This document shows, piece after piece, positions 24,897-36,449 of a stretch of 60,000 nucleotides of DNA (position 1 is its first letter; the number at the start of each line of letters is the position of its first letter). A program made the translations under genes and the position numbers. Source of the DNA: Apostichopus japonicus (lineage: Eukaryota > Echinodermata > Holothuroidea > Aspidochirotida > Stichopodidae); the NCBI RefSeq assembly GCF_037975245.1, contig NC_092580.1:30374001-30434000 (forward strand), given 5' to 3'. The notes under the pieces were generated by a model. It was given only the letters and a program-made list of their open reading frames with translations, made no database searches and was not told where the DNA came from.

Positions 24897-26249
24897 AGGT
24901 GAAGGAAGGAAAAGAAAAAGAAGAAAGAGAGAAAAGGAGAAAAGGATGGAGTAGAAAATACGGCAAGAAAACGGGAAGAGAAAGAGGAACAGTGACAAAA
25001 TTATTCGAATTTGTAAAGCAAACAGCAGATATCACATCATATCAGTGAGCATGAAAATGGCGTTCCACGATAAACAGCCTCCAAACCATGGGCGCAGATC
25101 CTGGTGAGGACAGCGGGACGCGTCCCAACCAACTTTTTCAGTAGTGGGGACATGATATACCGTGGCCCCACCAATTTGTCTTGACCAATAGCTGCATTTC
25201 AAGTTTCCCTGTATTGAACTTTGGCGCAGTTTGATCCAGCATTTTGCAAATGACATGCAGCAGTTCTCATTTTATTGTATTTTATCCACAGTTGTTAAAT
25301 ATAGGACGAAAATCGCATTTGCGGCAGTCTATATTTGTTTTCTGGGAGAGGACCCCAGACCCATCGTATATACATAAGTCTACTTGGATTATTTGTCCCT
25401 GATTTTCTTTCTGCAGACGCCCATGTATTTCTTCAAACTAAATTTCTAAGCCATGAGATCTAAAACTTAAGGAGGTTTAGGAGCATCATTAGGTCTGGGA
25501 AGTGTTATTTCCGGCGATCTGGGAGGTATATTTGCCCAAAAAAAAAATCCCACGCCATGCGCGAACCCATGGTCGCGCTCCGCTTAGATAGTGTCATAGA
25601 ACAGACACGCGTCCCCACCATTATCCAAGACTGATCTGCACCCATGATCAAAACTGTCGATATGTGTAGTGTTCGGTTTCGGAAATATCTGGTATATTTG
25701 TATTTCCTTCAACGAAATTTTTTAGTAGCCGTCTGAATTTGCTAACCAACATTCTTCATCATACTTCATCATACTCGTGCAATTTTGACCCGTCTGTTAG
25801 GGTTTGAAGGAGGTTTTTCTATATCGGTTGTCCATAGATGATATTTTGTGCAACATTATGGGTCTGTTTTGAAGTGAATTTATTCACGAGAATTGTGAAT
25901 TTTCAAATTCTGAACGGTGGGGCTGACGGATATTGTGGGCCGCGATGAAGAATCACCTACAAAAGCAATGATCCACAGGATATGTGATGAAGTCGAACGT
26001 GATGTGTGACTGGTGACAATCTTCAAAAAGGTTAGATGAGAAAAAAGTATCTGGAAAAAACTTGGTTCTCAGGCAAAAGTGTACATATGGTTGGTCAGTT
26101 TCAAGCCCGAGAAGTGCCATTTCCGGTGATCTGGGGGTACCAAAACCAGAAATTTGCTTGTACGCTGCGCGCCAACCAATGGTGGCGCTCCGCTTAGATA
26201 GTAATACGCGCCCCCCCCCCCGGGTTAGAAAATCCTGCATACGCCCCTG
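24897..26249. mobile_element. inverted relative of the 3199-5295 repeat island
   Basis: On the opposite strand this follows the left island in order: the CAGGGGCGTAT-type end at 26249, the block matching 3199-3865, the block matching 4140-4226, then the purine-rich block matching 5075-5240. The far end (about 24897) has no terminal repeat, so this copy is truncated or eroded. It is interrupted by the element at 25087-25646 and carries a hairpin module at 26152-26203. Confidence 0.6.
25087..25646. mobile_element. hAT-like element, 560 bp, nested
   Basis: Ends CATGGGCGCAGATC and GATCTGCACCCATG are inverted repeats with one mismatch. Flanks CTCCAAAC and ATCAAAAC agree at six of eight positions, so the duplication has decayed. 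The left relative at 3199-5295 lacks this element. A minus-strand hairpin module lies at 25552-25598. Confidence 0.72.
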
Positions 26250-26528
26250 GTTAAATGCAGCTTTTCAAGGCCTGGGCAGTGCCATTTACTGCAATCTGGG
26301 AGGCAATATTTGCCAAAAAATTCTTGTGCACTTCGCGCCAACTTATGGTGGCGCTCCACTTAGATAGTGAGCCAGCAGTTATGACTTTTTATTTCATCAA
26401 TGGTCTGCAACCCCCCCCCCCCCCCACTTCTGACAAGAAATCTCCGATGATGGTTACGGATCGAATCTCTGCAAATTTATCATTTTAGAGGCGATCCTCA
26501 ACTTTTTGCAAACAAATGCACTTTTAAC

Positions 26529-27551
26529 CATAGGCGTACGGGACCATTTCAGTTTGGGGGGGGGGGGGGGCAGAAACTTTTGTGCCCGAAAGTTCCCGTG
26601 ACTCTATCAGAGCCGTATATAGAGACGGCTCTGGAAACTCTGTATATAAGGCTCTGGACACTATCAGAGCCTTATATATAAGGCTCTGGACACTATCTAA
26701 GCGGAGCGCCACCATCAGTTGGCGCGTAGCGTACAAGAACTTTTTTGGCCAAAAATGCCTCTCAGATTGCCGGAAATGGCCCTTCTGAGGCCTTGCAAGT
26801 TGCATCTAAACAGTCTTTATTTTATAATCTCACGTTTTAGAAATTTACACTTCCCCAAAAATTTTGTAAATTAGAAGAAGAAAAATGGTAACGTCACTTT
26901 GAAGGGGAAAAATAGAACAGTATATTTTTTTAAGCTCCTATTTAGTTACCGTATTTGTTATTTTAACACAGTACTCAGCCACCTCCAGAAAAACATACAT
27001 TGTTCAACGACACGTAGGCGGGATAATGTCGCTGTGTCGGGTGAGACTGCAATTTGTCTCACAAAAAAAAGTATAAAAAATAACAAAGAATACGATAAAC
27101 CTGTACTTCTAGGCTTGTAGGCACTCCCCCCCCCCCCCCGCCACCATCCATGAACAAGAAAACGTTTCTTATACACTCATGTCGGGGATGTCCAGGTATA
27201 CAGTTGACTAGTTAGACAAATTTTGATAGTGCAAAAAGCGTGGTAGCCCAGATGAGCTGGATGGTGTTACAAGGAAATATTCGGGCAACATGTTGCTAAA
27301 TAAAGAAAATCATTAGGCCTATATTCATATTAATGTCACAAAACAAATAACATAAAACGCTCTCCACAGAATTATCGGGCAAATATTTGAAAAAGATTCG
27401 GGCAAGCTACTGCATATTTAAATATACATATATATTTTTTTCTCCTCTTAGGCTGCCCGAATTTTTCAGGACTTTTGCCCGAATTTCTTGTCCTCTGGAA
27501 ATTTGGGGGGGGGGGCAGTCTGCCCCCTGACCCCCGCCTCGTACGCCTATG
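26529..27551. mobile_element. hAT-like element, 1.0 kb
   Basis: Left end CATAGGCGTACGGGAC and right end GTACGCCTATG are inverted repeats; the flanking 8-bp duplication CTTTTAAC is identical (26521-26528 and 27552-27559). It contains a plus-strand hairpin module (26693-26743), a 13-nt G-run near the left end and a G-run/CAGTCTG/C-run palindrome near the right end. No transposase frame. Confidence 0.88.
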
Positions 27552-27559
27552 CTTTTAAC

Positions 27560-29425
27560 TCACAGTAGAGGACTTCCTCTTATTACCCAATACTTACCAA
27601 TTAACAAACGAGAGATTAGGACATAGGAAGTATACGAAAGATTTTAAAACGACACTCCATCAAAATACGAATATATAAGGAGCTTTTATTCTGTTTTCTT
27701 ATAGACATATTGCGTATGATATCATTTTGATCTAAATGCAAGTCTTAAAAATTTGATTTAAATAAAGCAATAGAAAACGAAAGTTGATGGTGCTATAAAC
27801 TCTCAGGCATCAACTGAGTTGATTTGTAATGTAAACAACGTGAGCTCCTGCGGGTAAAAAATCAGTTTAATGAGTTAAAAAGTTGTGTACAATGTCCTAA
27901 TTTAAGCATAATATTTTATTTGTCTATTTCGCCTTCTCTAATCGATTCTGCAAATCTCAAAGCGTTAACCCCCCCCCCAAAAAAAACTTCCCATGCGGAA
28001 TGCATCCTCTCGCACAGAAGCAGATACATTAAGCCGAGACAACTTTTCGGTTTTTCTTTATACTGTGTAAATCAGTTATCCACAAAAGATCGAAGGAGTT
28101 TTCTCACAGATTAGTTGAAAGAAATTCAGGCTCTGAACACTAACCACGAAACAAACATTCCAAATTTATCACAATTTGAAGGATAAATCAATAACAAATT
28201 ATGATAGGCAAGTAAGACTTTTGAGGGACCTCACAGAACCACTTACTATATGATCAACTTCCTGAAGATCGGAGTGTTTTTTTTAAAATCTAATATAAAG
28301 ATAGTTTACATTCGATAAATTACCATCATAACAAACAATAATTAAGAAATTGGGCTAGTCAAGTAACAAAGTCGAACATTGTCTCTTCCATACATATTGT
28401 CACTTTGCTTTTTTTCTACCACCGAAATTATTTTTTAGACATATTGCGTATGATATCCTTTTGAACTAGAAGCAAGTGTGAAAAATTGGATGAAATTCCT
28501 AAATTTAACCATTTGTCTTATCCACTGTTTCTTATAACATTTTCATTCGTTATCATTGATATCATGGGGTTAGTTAGTGGGACACATTCTGGCGTATGCA
28601 AAAGTTACTGATCATTCAAATTGAAAGCAAAACCACTGATATTCACATAGGGCTCAACTCTTTTATCATTTTCAGCACGGTCATACACCGAATGACAAAA
28701 TTGATACCAGCACGACTCCCATAACTCCAATTGGCTATATCAGTAACCCTGAACAAGATTTATCTCTCAGTATGACAAGTTCCATGCACTTTACTCATTT
28801 CGGGGAATGTTTATCAACAATATTGAGACTGAAGAAGATTGTTGGGGGAAATTCAGGAGCACGTACCTTTCTAATGACATCGAATGACGTTCAACAAAAT
28901 ACCTCGAAACCTGTCATTTCACAAATCCCAAAAGTCGAGAATTCACGTCGTTATATTCTGTTGAAATAACAACTCCTCTATTGCAAAGTTTTCTTCTTTC
29001 ATAGGGTTGATTTGTTCTTATTAATTTTACAGATATTTTTCATTAATCGGTAATACCACTTTTGACTTCAGAGGCTAATGATTATACCGCAAATGCTCAG
29101 TGTGTGACTTCTCAAGAAAAGTCACCCAAGAAAGAACCTGGGCACGAAACCATACAACTAAACGACTGATCAGCTCTCATTCCCAGTCCCCTTCCATCGA
29201 GACTGTGACTGCGGTGATCATCGTCAGGTATGTATAACCAAGGGGTTTCCATTGCAACTCCCTGGTATAGCGATTCCCTTTGAAAGGTAACATATATATA
29301 TACTACACATCATCTTAGTAAAACACTGTTACATTGTACAAACGGCGTGCCACAGTAATAGTACGTTAAACTTTCATCTATAATGTACGGGTTATCTTAA
29401 CAGCATACTTCATTCCATGTAAGCA
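27560..29425. other. spacer upstream of the receptor duplication
   Basis: No intact gene. Two repeats tie it to the receptor locus: 27702-27765 resembles 28434-28495, and 28081-28400 resembles 31075-31390 inside intron 1 of receptor copy 1. These may be remnants of an older duplication unit. Confidence 0.5.
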
Positions 29426-29670
29426 CTCAGCTCTTACGGAAACTCATGATACGAGATTGGCGGTATAATTTTAGGGATACGCATATCTATATAGCCTAGC
29501 TAAGCTAAGCTTCATTTCACCGTGGTGTCTTCTTATCATGTCGTCACAACTTTTGTATATCTTCTACATATTGTAGTAAAAACATACCCTGGTTTCGACT
29601 TGGTTATAGCTGCAGGCGATACCTGTATCGTGTTACCATTGTCTTGCATTTCCGTAAAGATATCTGATAC

Positions 29671-29704
29671 CATGGAGGTAAAACAGAACTGTTTTACCTC
29701 CATG
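29671..29704. repeat. perfect 16-bp-arm inverted repeat
   Basis: CATGGAGGTAAAACAG, two bases, then its exact complement. It lies upstream of receptor exon 1 and is absent from the matching position of unit 2 (about 45489). A second shorter inverted repeat, around CAGGGAGTT...AACTCCCTG, follows at about 29720-29752. Confidence 0.95.
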
Positions 29705-29911
29705 CTGATACCAATAAACCAGGGAGTTATTATTCAATAACAACTCCCTGAATAAACCGAACGCTTTTTTTGCATACAAACCGATCTTATATATTCCAAA
29801 CAATATACATATATAATCTTGTATATTTCGTTTGTCAGTTATGACAACCTGCTTCAGTATTTTTTCTGCTATTGGATTTCTCGTTGGAAAGTAAAGTATA
29901 TACAACAAAAC

Positions 29912-30017
29912 ATGGCTTTATATACAAATCTGAAAAGTGTCCTCACAGTGCTTTGGAGTATTCACGTAATCGTGGTACTAGGAGAGTCGGAACCAGAAAC
30001 GGAACCACCTCCAATAC
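29912..30017 (+). CDS. receptor copy 1, coding exon 1 (signal peptide)
   Basis: 106 nt from ATG to the donor CGTAAGT, phase 1. Encodes about 35 residues: a hydrophobic signal segment (near residues 8-24) then an acidic, Pro-rich linker (ESEPETEPPP). The matching exon of copy 2 has the same length and phase. An upstream in-frame ATG exists (29819), but the chosen one is conserved and gives a typical signal peptide. Confidence 0.75.
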
Positions 30018-33004
30018 GTAAGTACGCAGTTCGCTGTGTGGCTAATGGGGTCTGCGGTGTTTTGTGAGCAGAGTAAACGTATCGTTGCCGGTGTTCTCCC
30101 CCTGGTTGGTATGGTGAGGTAGGGGTGGGGGGGATGCTTAACCGAGGGTAAAGTCCACAACCCAAAATGCTTCATTGAGTGATGATATTGTGATCAAGTT
30201 TCGTTATGTTCTCTTTCATATTATTTCTAAGATCTTCGAAAATGCGGGCTCGATTTGGTTACGGAGGCGTGGCTGGGAGAAAGACGGGGTGGGGGTTATT
30301 ACTGGTGTTAGGGTGGATCCATTCATTAAATATTGTAACAAGGAACCGCGAATGAAGTTGAGGTAACCATATGTAGGCTAACAAGGTCGTACCACGTAAA
30401 GCCTTGTCACTTCAAACAGTTCCAAGTACGTATTAGGTCTACTTATGTTTTGAATATAGCATGAGGCGTGCCGTCTGTGTGACAATGGAAGTGCAATCAT
30501 TGGTGTTAATACACCAAGTTGTTAACACTTTGATATTAGTATGTCAGATATATTGTCGTAGGGATAATTTGGTTTTCTTTGTCCTTAAAAAACGATTTGA
30601 GGAAATAAACAAGAGGAAGTAACAAGTGTTCATAATGAAATAACTTTGAATTCATATCGTTAACAAAATATTGTCATGATTTAAAAAAAAAATAAGTACT
30701 CGTTTAACTAAAATAATCAATTTTATCTCGTTAATCATTTGTATTGTATATGTGGCGAACAATTGTTGTTGTAAACAGGGGATGACATTGATGTTTGTAT
30801 CACAAAACCGCGCCACGACACCTTTTGTTCATCGCATCACAGGGATATTCGTGTGACTGAAATTCATTGTTTAGCAAACTTGCTGGACATTTGCCTTCAA
30901 ATGGGCTCAATTTTTACGTCTTGATAACAATTTATATCGTAGAGATTAAATTGTTTTGTAATTAGGGGATTCTTGTTATGAATTTGTATTGCTACATCAG
31001 ATTTTAATGATGTTATCATATGTCAATTGAACTGAAAATGTCTTTCTTTTCCAATATGTAAGTCATGCATGCACTTATCCACTACGGATTGAAGGAATAT
31101 TCTCACAGACTAGTGAAAGAATTTCTAAATGAAATTAACAATATCAACGAAACCAACATTCCAAATGTAGGAAAATTGTAGCGCCAATAACAACACAAGT
31201 TATGAGAGGCAAATAAATCTTTTGAAGAACGTCTGCAATCATGAAATCACAGACCTTCCTTCTGATATAATCCACTTCTAACTTGTTCTTATATAGTTTG
31301 TAACATTGTATGCCACTGTTGTGATATTGCATTCGGTAAACATTATAGAAACCAACTCTCCCGATCAAGCCCATGATATGTTACTACTTTTGTCATAGTT
31401 TCGTCACAGTAGTTTAAGGTATACTGGATCATGGAAGCTACCAATCGGTCACAAATCGATACCGGTTACCGTACGTGACATATGCCTAATCTGATAAATT
31501 TGTAATACACATGTGAAACAGACGGCGCTTCTCACTGATGTGCATTTGCGAAAGAACATTCTACTGAGATGGAAAATTTGGTACAATTTAGCAAGCGGAA
31601 ATTGATTTTCCTTCTCTTCCCTAGAAAATAATGTAATTTCACAGACAAATTTGCAATAAAGTTTGCGTGAATTGTAGGGCTGGTATGCGGACACTTGACA
31701 CGTGATTGCAATACTCTAGAAGAGAGTTATTGGGAAGGGCGGGAGGGGAGGGGAGGGGAGGGGGACGGGGAATGCTCCCTTCCACCCGGCCACTTAGTAC
31801 ACAAGGATGCTTTTAATATTTTATTTGATTGATGCTCTACCTGACATAGCACTTTACCCTTTGTTCCATACGTGATAATGCAACTGCAGGATACAATTAA
31901 TTCACACTTTTTGACATTTCATTAATTCCCCCCCCCCCCCCTCTTGACTGGAACTGTGTGATGGGTGCAGCTGTTTACTTGAAAATTATGTATTTTTAGG
32001 TCAAACCACATCTTCATTGTATTTTGTATAACACCAAGATGTGATAAATTTGGTCTTATTTTGTATATGCATCTGACAATCGCAGGGTGAAAGAAGCATC
32101 AGATAAATTTATATGATAGTCTCCTAACTTTCCTTTACAATATATCACTAATCCACAAAGAACAAAAAGCAGAGACCTTTAACAGCTTAGCAACATATTA
32201 AATATATCAACGAGAAAATTATAAAACTCTTGGAGTAAATCCACCCTAAAATATCACAGTCCATCTTCTTAAGTCCCCTTCCTGGAGAAAGATAGTGTTT
32301 GACTATAGCCAGCCAAAGTAGGCTATATACAATCACCCATTTTGCGAGTTAGGGACAATGTATTAAGGAGGTGTTCTTAATTAACAGTGTAGAATAGTTT
32401 TCTCTTCAATGTTAGTATTAAATTTGTCCGCCAACGGAGGTTTTAATTATTCTTTCTTTTCCAGTACCGTACCGTACTTGACTACTGTACTAGTGATTAT
32501 GAATGCCATTTTGCATGTGATTCTCTGTCATCGGTCACATGTTCTTGTCACCCAGCTTGTGAATTATTCCAAGATTGTTGTTACAAATCTATCGAAAAAA
32601 AGTATTTACTTTTTTTTTAAAATATAGTCAACATTTCTACGATTAAATATCGGAATGGAATAAGACATGAATTACGCTTCAAAACAACATAAGCAAGATT
32701 TAGAAATTTCTACTCCCGTGAAAACAATCAGTTCCCTGTCATATGTCAAACATCATTATATATACATCGCTATCAGTTTCTGTACCAAAATATATTATGG
32801 ATATGTCAGAAAACTTACAAGAAGAAGGCAATTCACGGATTTGCATATCTCATCGCCAGCAAACACTGATTTCAATTGAACAAGTTTTATATTAGCTATG
32901 CAATCTGGCAATCGGAGGAAATTACTACTTGACATTTGCATTATTGTCAACGTAAGTAGAAGTGAGGTTTTATAGTTATTCTTTCTTTTCCATTCACGTT
33001 ACAG
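30018..33004 (+). other. intron 1 of receptor copy 1, with ~2 kb of extra sequence
   Basis: Copy 2 has an intron of only 917 bp here. The extra sequence (about 30555-32627) contains a repeat of 28081-28400 at about 31075-31390 and a decayed somatomedin-B exon at 32438-32605. A G-rich tract lies at 31739-31765 and a C-run at 31926-31941. Confidence 0.7.
32438..32605 (+). pseudogene. remnant somatomedin-B exon
   Basis: Closely matches the start of receptor exon 2, including the pyrimidine tract and acceptor (TTTCTTTTCCAG) and the codons for the Cys framework C-x3-C-x7-C-x-C-x3-C-x5-CC. The reading frame from the acceptor does not agree with the phase of exon 1 (it would stop at once), and similarity ends soon after the CC pair. 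It is probably a leftover from a third copy of the gene. Confidence 0.8.
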
Positions 33005-35115
33005 TAATTTTATGGACTGCAGAGTACTGCGCTAGAGATTATGAATGTAGTTCTTCATGTGGTTCTCTGACATCGGTCAAATGTTCTTGTCACCCAGCTT
33101 GTGAATTATTCCAAGATTGTTGTTACAATACTATCGAAAAAAGTAATCGCTGTTCCAATGATACCGACACCGACATATTTTTGTCTGAAGTTCTTCCCGA
33201 GATGAGAGATTACTTTCAGTGTGCTACGGATGTCATATCACAGAAGAAATACTGGATGGTGTCTAAATGTCCAGATACATGGACGGGGCCTAACGAATGT
33301 GACATCACAGGCGACGACACAGATATCACCGTGGGTAGAATGGAAGATAATTTATCTGGTATTCCAGTTTTATCAAGGAAAGGACTAACCTACAGAAATA
33401 TTTACTGTGCTGTCTGTCATGGAGAGGATTTATCCGACCTTTCACCTTGGTCATTCGAGGCTCAAGATTGTGAAGACAGTGATATTTTTAAAACAGCTAC
33501 GAACCTGACCGCTAAACATCAAATCTTTCTACTGAGAGAAAACTGTCAAAGCTTGTCCTTCCTTCCACCTTCAGATCATCCATTTTACGTGTTATCTGTA
33601 ATACCTTGTTTTGAAATTACCGATGACGTTATCGATACATGTGACGACAACACAACTAGCGAGGATATCAGACACAAATGTTCGACCATAGCAGCTCCCA
33701 TTTGGATTGGAGGGTACTTCAAAAATACCTTCTGTGTTGAATGTTACTATTCTTCTCATAAATATATCAACTATGAGGTTTTTGAGATCTGTCTGAGATA
33801 TGATGACAGAGTTTCCTTCAATGTAAATCCGCCCATTTTAGCGGTGCCGTGTCTCTATGACCACGAAACCGGTGAAAGCATATGCCCAACACCCCAACCG
33901 CCACCACCGCCCCTCGTACCAATTTCTATAACCTTTAATTTTGGTGGTAATTCTGGTGGTATATCAATCACAAAAAACAATGAAAGGATCCAAGAAATAT
34001 CTGTGACTTGTAACGTTGGACAGGTTTTTGATCCACTCGAGGCTAAGTGCAAACTATTAACATGTCCTAGTGGTTACGTTCTGAGAAGTTCACTATGCGT
34101 ACAACTGCCAAATATTACTACAAATTCGTCAGAAGAATGTAATCACTATTCTATACATATGAAAGCTGACAACGTAAACTTTATCAACAATTCTTGTTTG
34201 GAGAACATGGAAACAACTTTTAATTGCCTACCAGCGGATTTGGTATTACTTTTACAAGCTAACATGGAACATTACAATACATCGTGCAGAATGACGAGCC
34301 AAGAACAGGTTGTTTTAGAAGTTGTCACGACTTCTTTCGAAATAATTGGAAGTCTCTTGGCAAAAGCTGGCAGTACATCTTTGCAAAATTCAGACGTATG
34401 CAAAAGTTTGAACATTGTGGAGTTTGTGGCGTACTGTCCATCCAAAGTGGAGGACCCGACCCTATATTGTGATTCGGAATGGTACAGTGAACCTCAGTGG
34501 AGAACATCTGGTAATATTACTGCTGGAATTCTTTTCCAAAATTCATCGGAAACTACTGACGTATCTCAAATAAAGATTCGACATTTATTTCAATTTTCAT
34601 CAACACATGGTAACATCTCATCAGAGGACATTTTAGTACAAAGATGCGTATTTAACTCTAGTGAAGTATCATCATGCCCGATGATTACACTCGATTCAAA
34701 CGTCTTTCTCCCTTTGGAAAACGAGTCCAGTGTTTTAGTATATGCGGCGGATATATCGATTCAATTTACTCCAGATATGTATACAATACAACAAAATGGT
34801 GACATACAGGTGTGTAACTTTTTGGAAGCCTCTGGCACCGTTGTGACTTATAGGTTTTTGCCTCAATATTCCCAAACACAAAGTATCCTGAGCACGGTTG
34901 GTATTTCTCTTTCGGTGATTGCACTGCTTTTAACATTGATCAGCTACTCCGTATTTCCTACATTAAGAACCAGACTAGCAAACATTATAATCATGAACCT
35001 TTGTGGTTGCCTTGTAGTGGCTCAGTTACTACTTATCTTCGCCGGTATTTCTACACTTCATCGTACCTTATGCTCAGTAATATCTGGTCTTGGACATTTC
35101 TTTGGACTTACGTGA
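33005..35115 (+). CDS. receptor copy 1, coding exon 2 (ectodomain, TM1-TM2)
   Basis: Starts after CGTTACAG; completes a Leu codon with exon 1 and runs open to TGA at 35113-35115. Contains the somatomedin-B domain (codons beginning near 33026 to 33150), repeated Cys pairs, many N-x-S/T sites, the Pro-rich stretch at about 33885-33915, then two hydrophobic helices at about 34885-34955 and 34975-35050. The upstream open extension through the acceptor is intronic. The exon is about 97-98% identical to copy 2 over long tracts, while introns are clearly more diverged. Confidence 0.88.
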
Positions 35116-36038
35116 ATTGGTGATTTATTCAAAGGTGAGAAGTTTTTTCTTCTCTTTTTCCTCTCTTTTTCTTCTTATAATGTGGCTATGACATCCCATA
35201 ACCTTAGCAGGATACGTTTGTATATGATACAATCACAGTTATTCATTAAAAACGCTGTTATGTGGATATTATTTCAAGAAACCGTGTTCTTATGGCTCAT
35301 AGTGCCTGTAAATTAGTTTGAACAGTGTGAGAGATGCCGCTTGTTTTTTTAATTTAGTATGCACTGATGTCAATGATAACGACTCACGGTCAATCTATCT
35401 AGAATATACACCAAGCTTTCAAAACCTCCCAGTTCAGGAAAAGTCATGAGATTCCTGACTAGATTTGATATCTGCTTCAAGTTTTCTGAAACTTAAGCTT
35501 GTTCATACATTGTCAGTTTGACAAATGTATAAACCGATATAGAAACCTGTTCTTGTTATTCCGAACGTAATTTTGAAATTATTCTTAAAGAGATAGTATG
35601 GAGTTACAAAAAAATAGATGAACGTAAATTACACTTTATGTCATTGGCATTTCCCTCGGTAATTAATAACCAGCAACTTTATATGCGTCGTTAATGGCTG
35701 TGATTCTGAGCAACACTTCCTTCCAATTTTGTTTACATTACGGAGTCACTAAACATATAATTGCTATATAGGAAAAAGTGCGATTCATGAAAGTAGTATC
35801 CTTACAGCTACCTGACTGTGAAGAATCGAAATTTCCAATCAAACACACAAGCAAACAACAAACAAACGTATTACCTAAAAGAATTTCGGAATCCCATACG
35901 TCTAGGAAAACAGGAATCGATTGCGTGAAGGTTCTTTATGGTTGATAGTTCTATATTAACAATTCAATGATGCCTACTTGAAACTTATAGTCTATTATAT
36001 CATTAAAATATGCTTTGATTCTATTTTTGATTCTTCAG

Positions 36039-36308
36039 ATCTTCATAATCCTAGGGTTAACCTGGGTCACTGGCTTTGTTGCTGCGTTGTTTGATGAACC
36101 TTGGCTATGGTATCTCTTTATCATATTCACGTCATTGCAAGGACTTTTTATTTTTCTTGCCTTCACTCTCAAATCCGAAATTTGGGGGATGTGGAGGAAG
36201 CGGCTGGGCATGTCCTCTGACTCGTACATTTCATCTTCACAAGGTGTGTATTATCAACCTGGAAAAGGAAGACAGACATCTGGATTAACGGCCACATCAA
36301 CAGTGTAG
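36039..36308 (+). CDS. receptor copy 1, exon 3 (TM6-TM7, C-tail)
   Basis: 270 nt after TTCTTCAG, phase 0, ending TAG. Encodes the class B/adhesion TM6 signature GLTWVTGF and the TM7 segment with FTSLQGLFIF, then a short Ser/Gly-rich tail. In copy 1 the upstream frame is broken, so translation of this exon is doubtful. Confidence 0.85.
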   Translation: MFIILGLTWVTGFVAALFDEPWLWYLFIIFTSLQGLFIFLAFTLKSEIWGMWRKRLGMSSDSYISSSQGVYYQPGKGRQTSGLTATSTV

Positions 36309-36369
36309 CACCTGACACCTGTACTATACCTGTACTATATTACCTGTACATTGCGTGTGAATCGGTGCT

Positions 36370-36445
<76 letters not shown>
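36370..36445. repeat. (TA)n microsatellite 3' of receptor copy 1
   Basis: About 38 TA units directly after the receptor 3' end. It corresponds to the TA tract at 50190-50236 in unit 2. Confidence 0.97.
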
Positions 36446-36447
<2 letters not shown>

Positions 36448-36449
36448 AA

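Larger units (their letters stand above)
29912..36308 (+). pseudogene. somatomedin-B/7TM (secretin-adhesion superfamily) receptor, copy 1, truncated
   Basis: Three exons: 29912-30017 (signal peptide), 33005-35134 (ectodomain and first TM helices), 36039-36308 (TM6, TM7, tail); intron phases 1 and 0 agree. The predicted product has a signal peptide, a somatomedin-B domain with Cys spacing C-x3-C-x7-C-x-C-x3-C-x5-CC-x9-C, a long Cys- and N-glycosylation-rich ectodomain with a CPTPQPPPPP segment, then TM1 and TM2. Compared with copy 2, about 380 bp are missing at about 35105, from within TM3 to intracellular loop 3; the frame shifts and stops at 35113-35115, before the exon 2 donor. Exon 3 is nearly identical to that of copy 2 (3 changes in 270 nt) but cannot be reached in frame. 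I see no canonical GPS cleavage motif, so it is nearer to methuselah-like or SMB receptors than to classical adhesion GPCRs. Whether it makes a truncated protein is unknown. Confidence 0.85.

Noticed and set aside
32409-32627. Independent small gene with a Cys-rich domain
   Set aside because: It is a partial copy of receptor exon 2 within intron 1 and out of phase with exon 1; called a remnant exon.
34780-34880. GPS autoproteolysis motif before TM1
   Set aside because: The region before TM1 (VCNFLEASGTVVTYRFL) lacks the Trp/Cys framework and HL/T cleavage site of a GAIN-GPS, so I did not call a classical adhesion GPCR.
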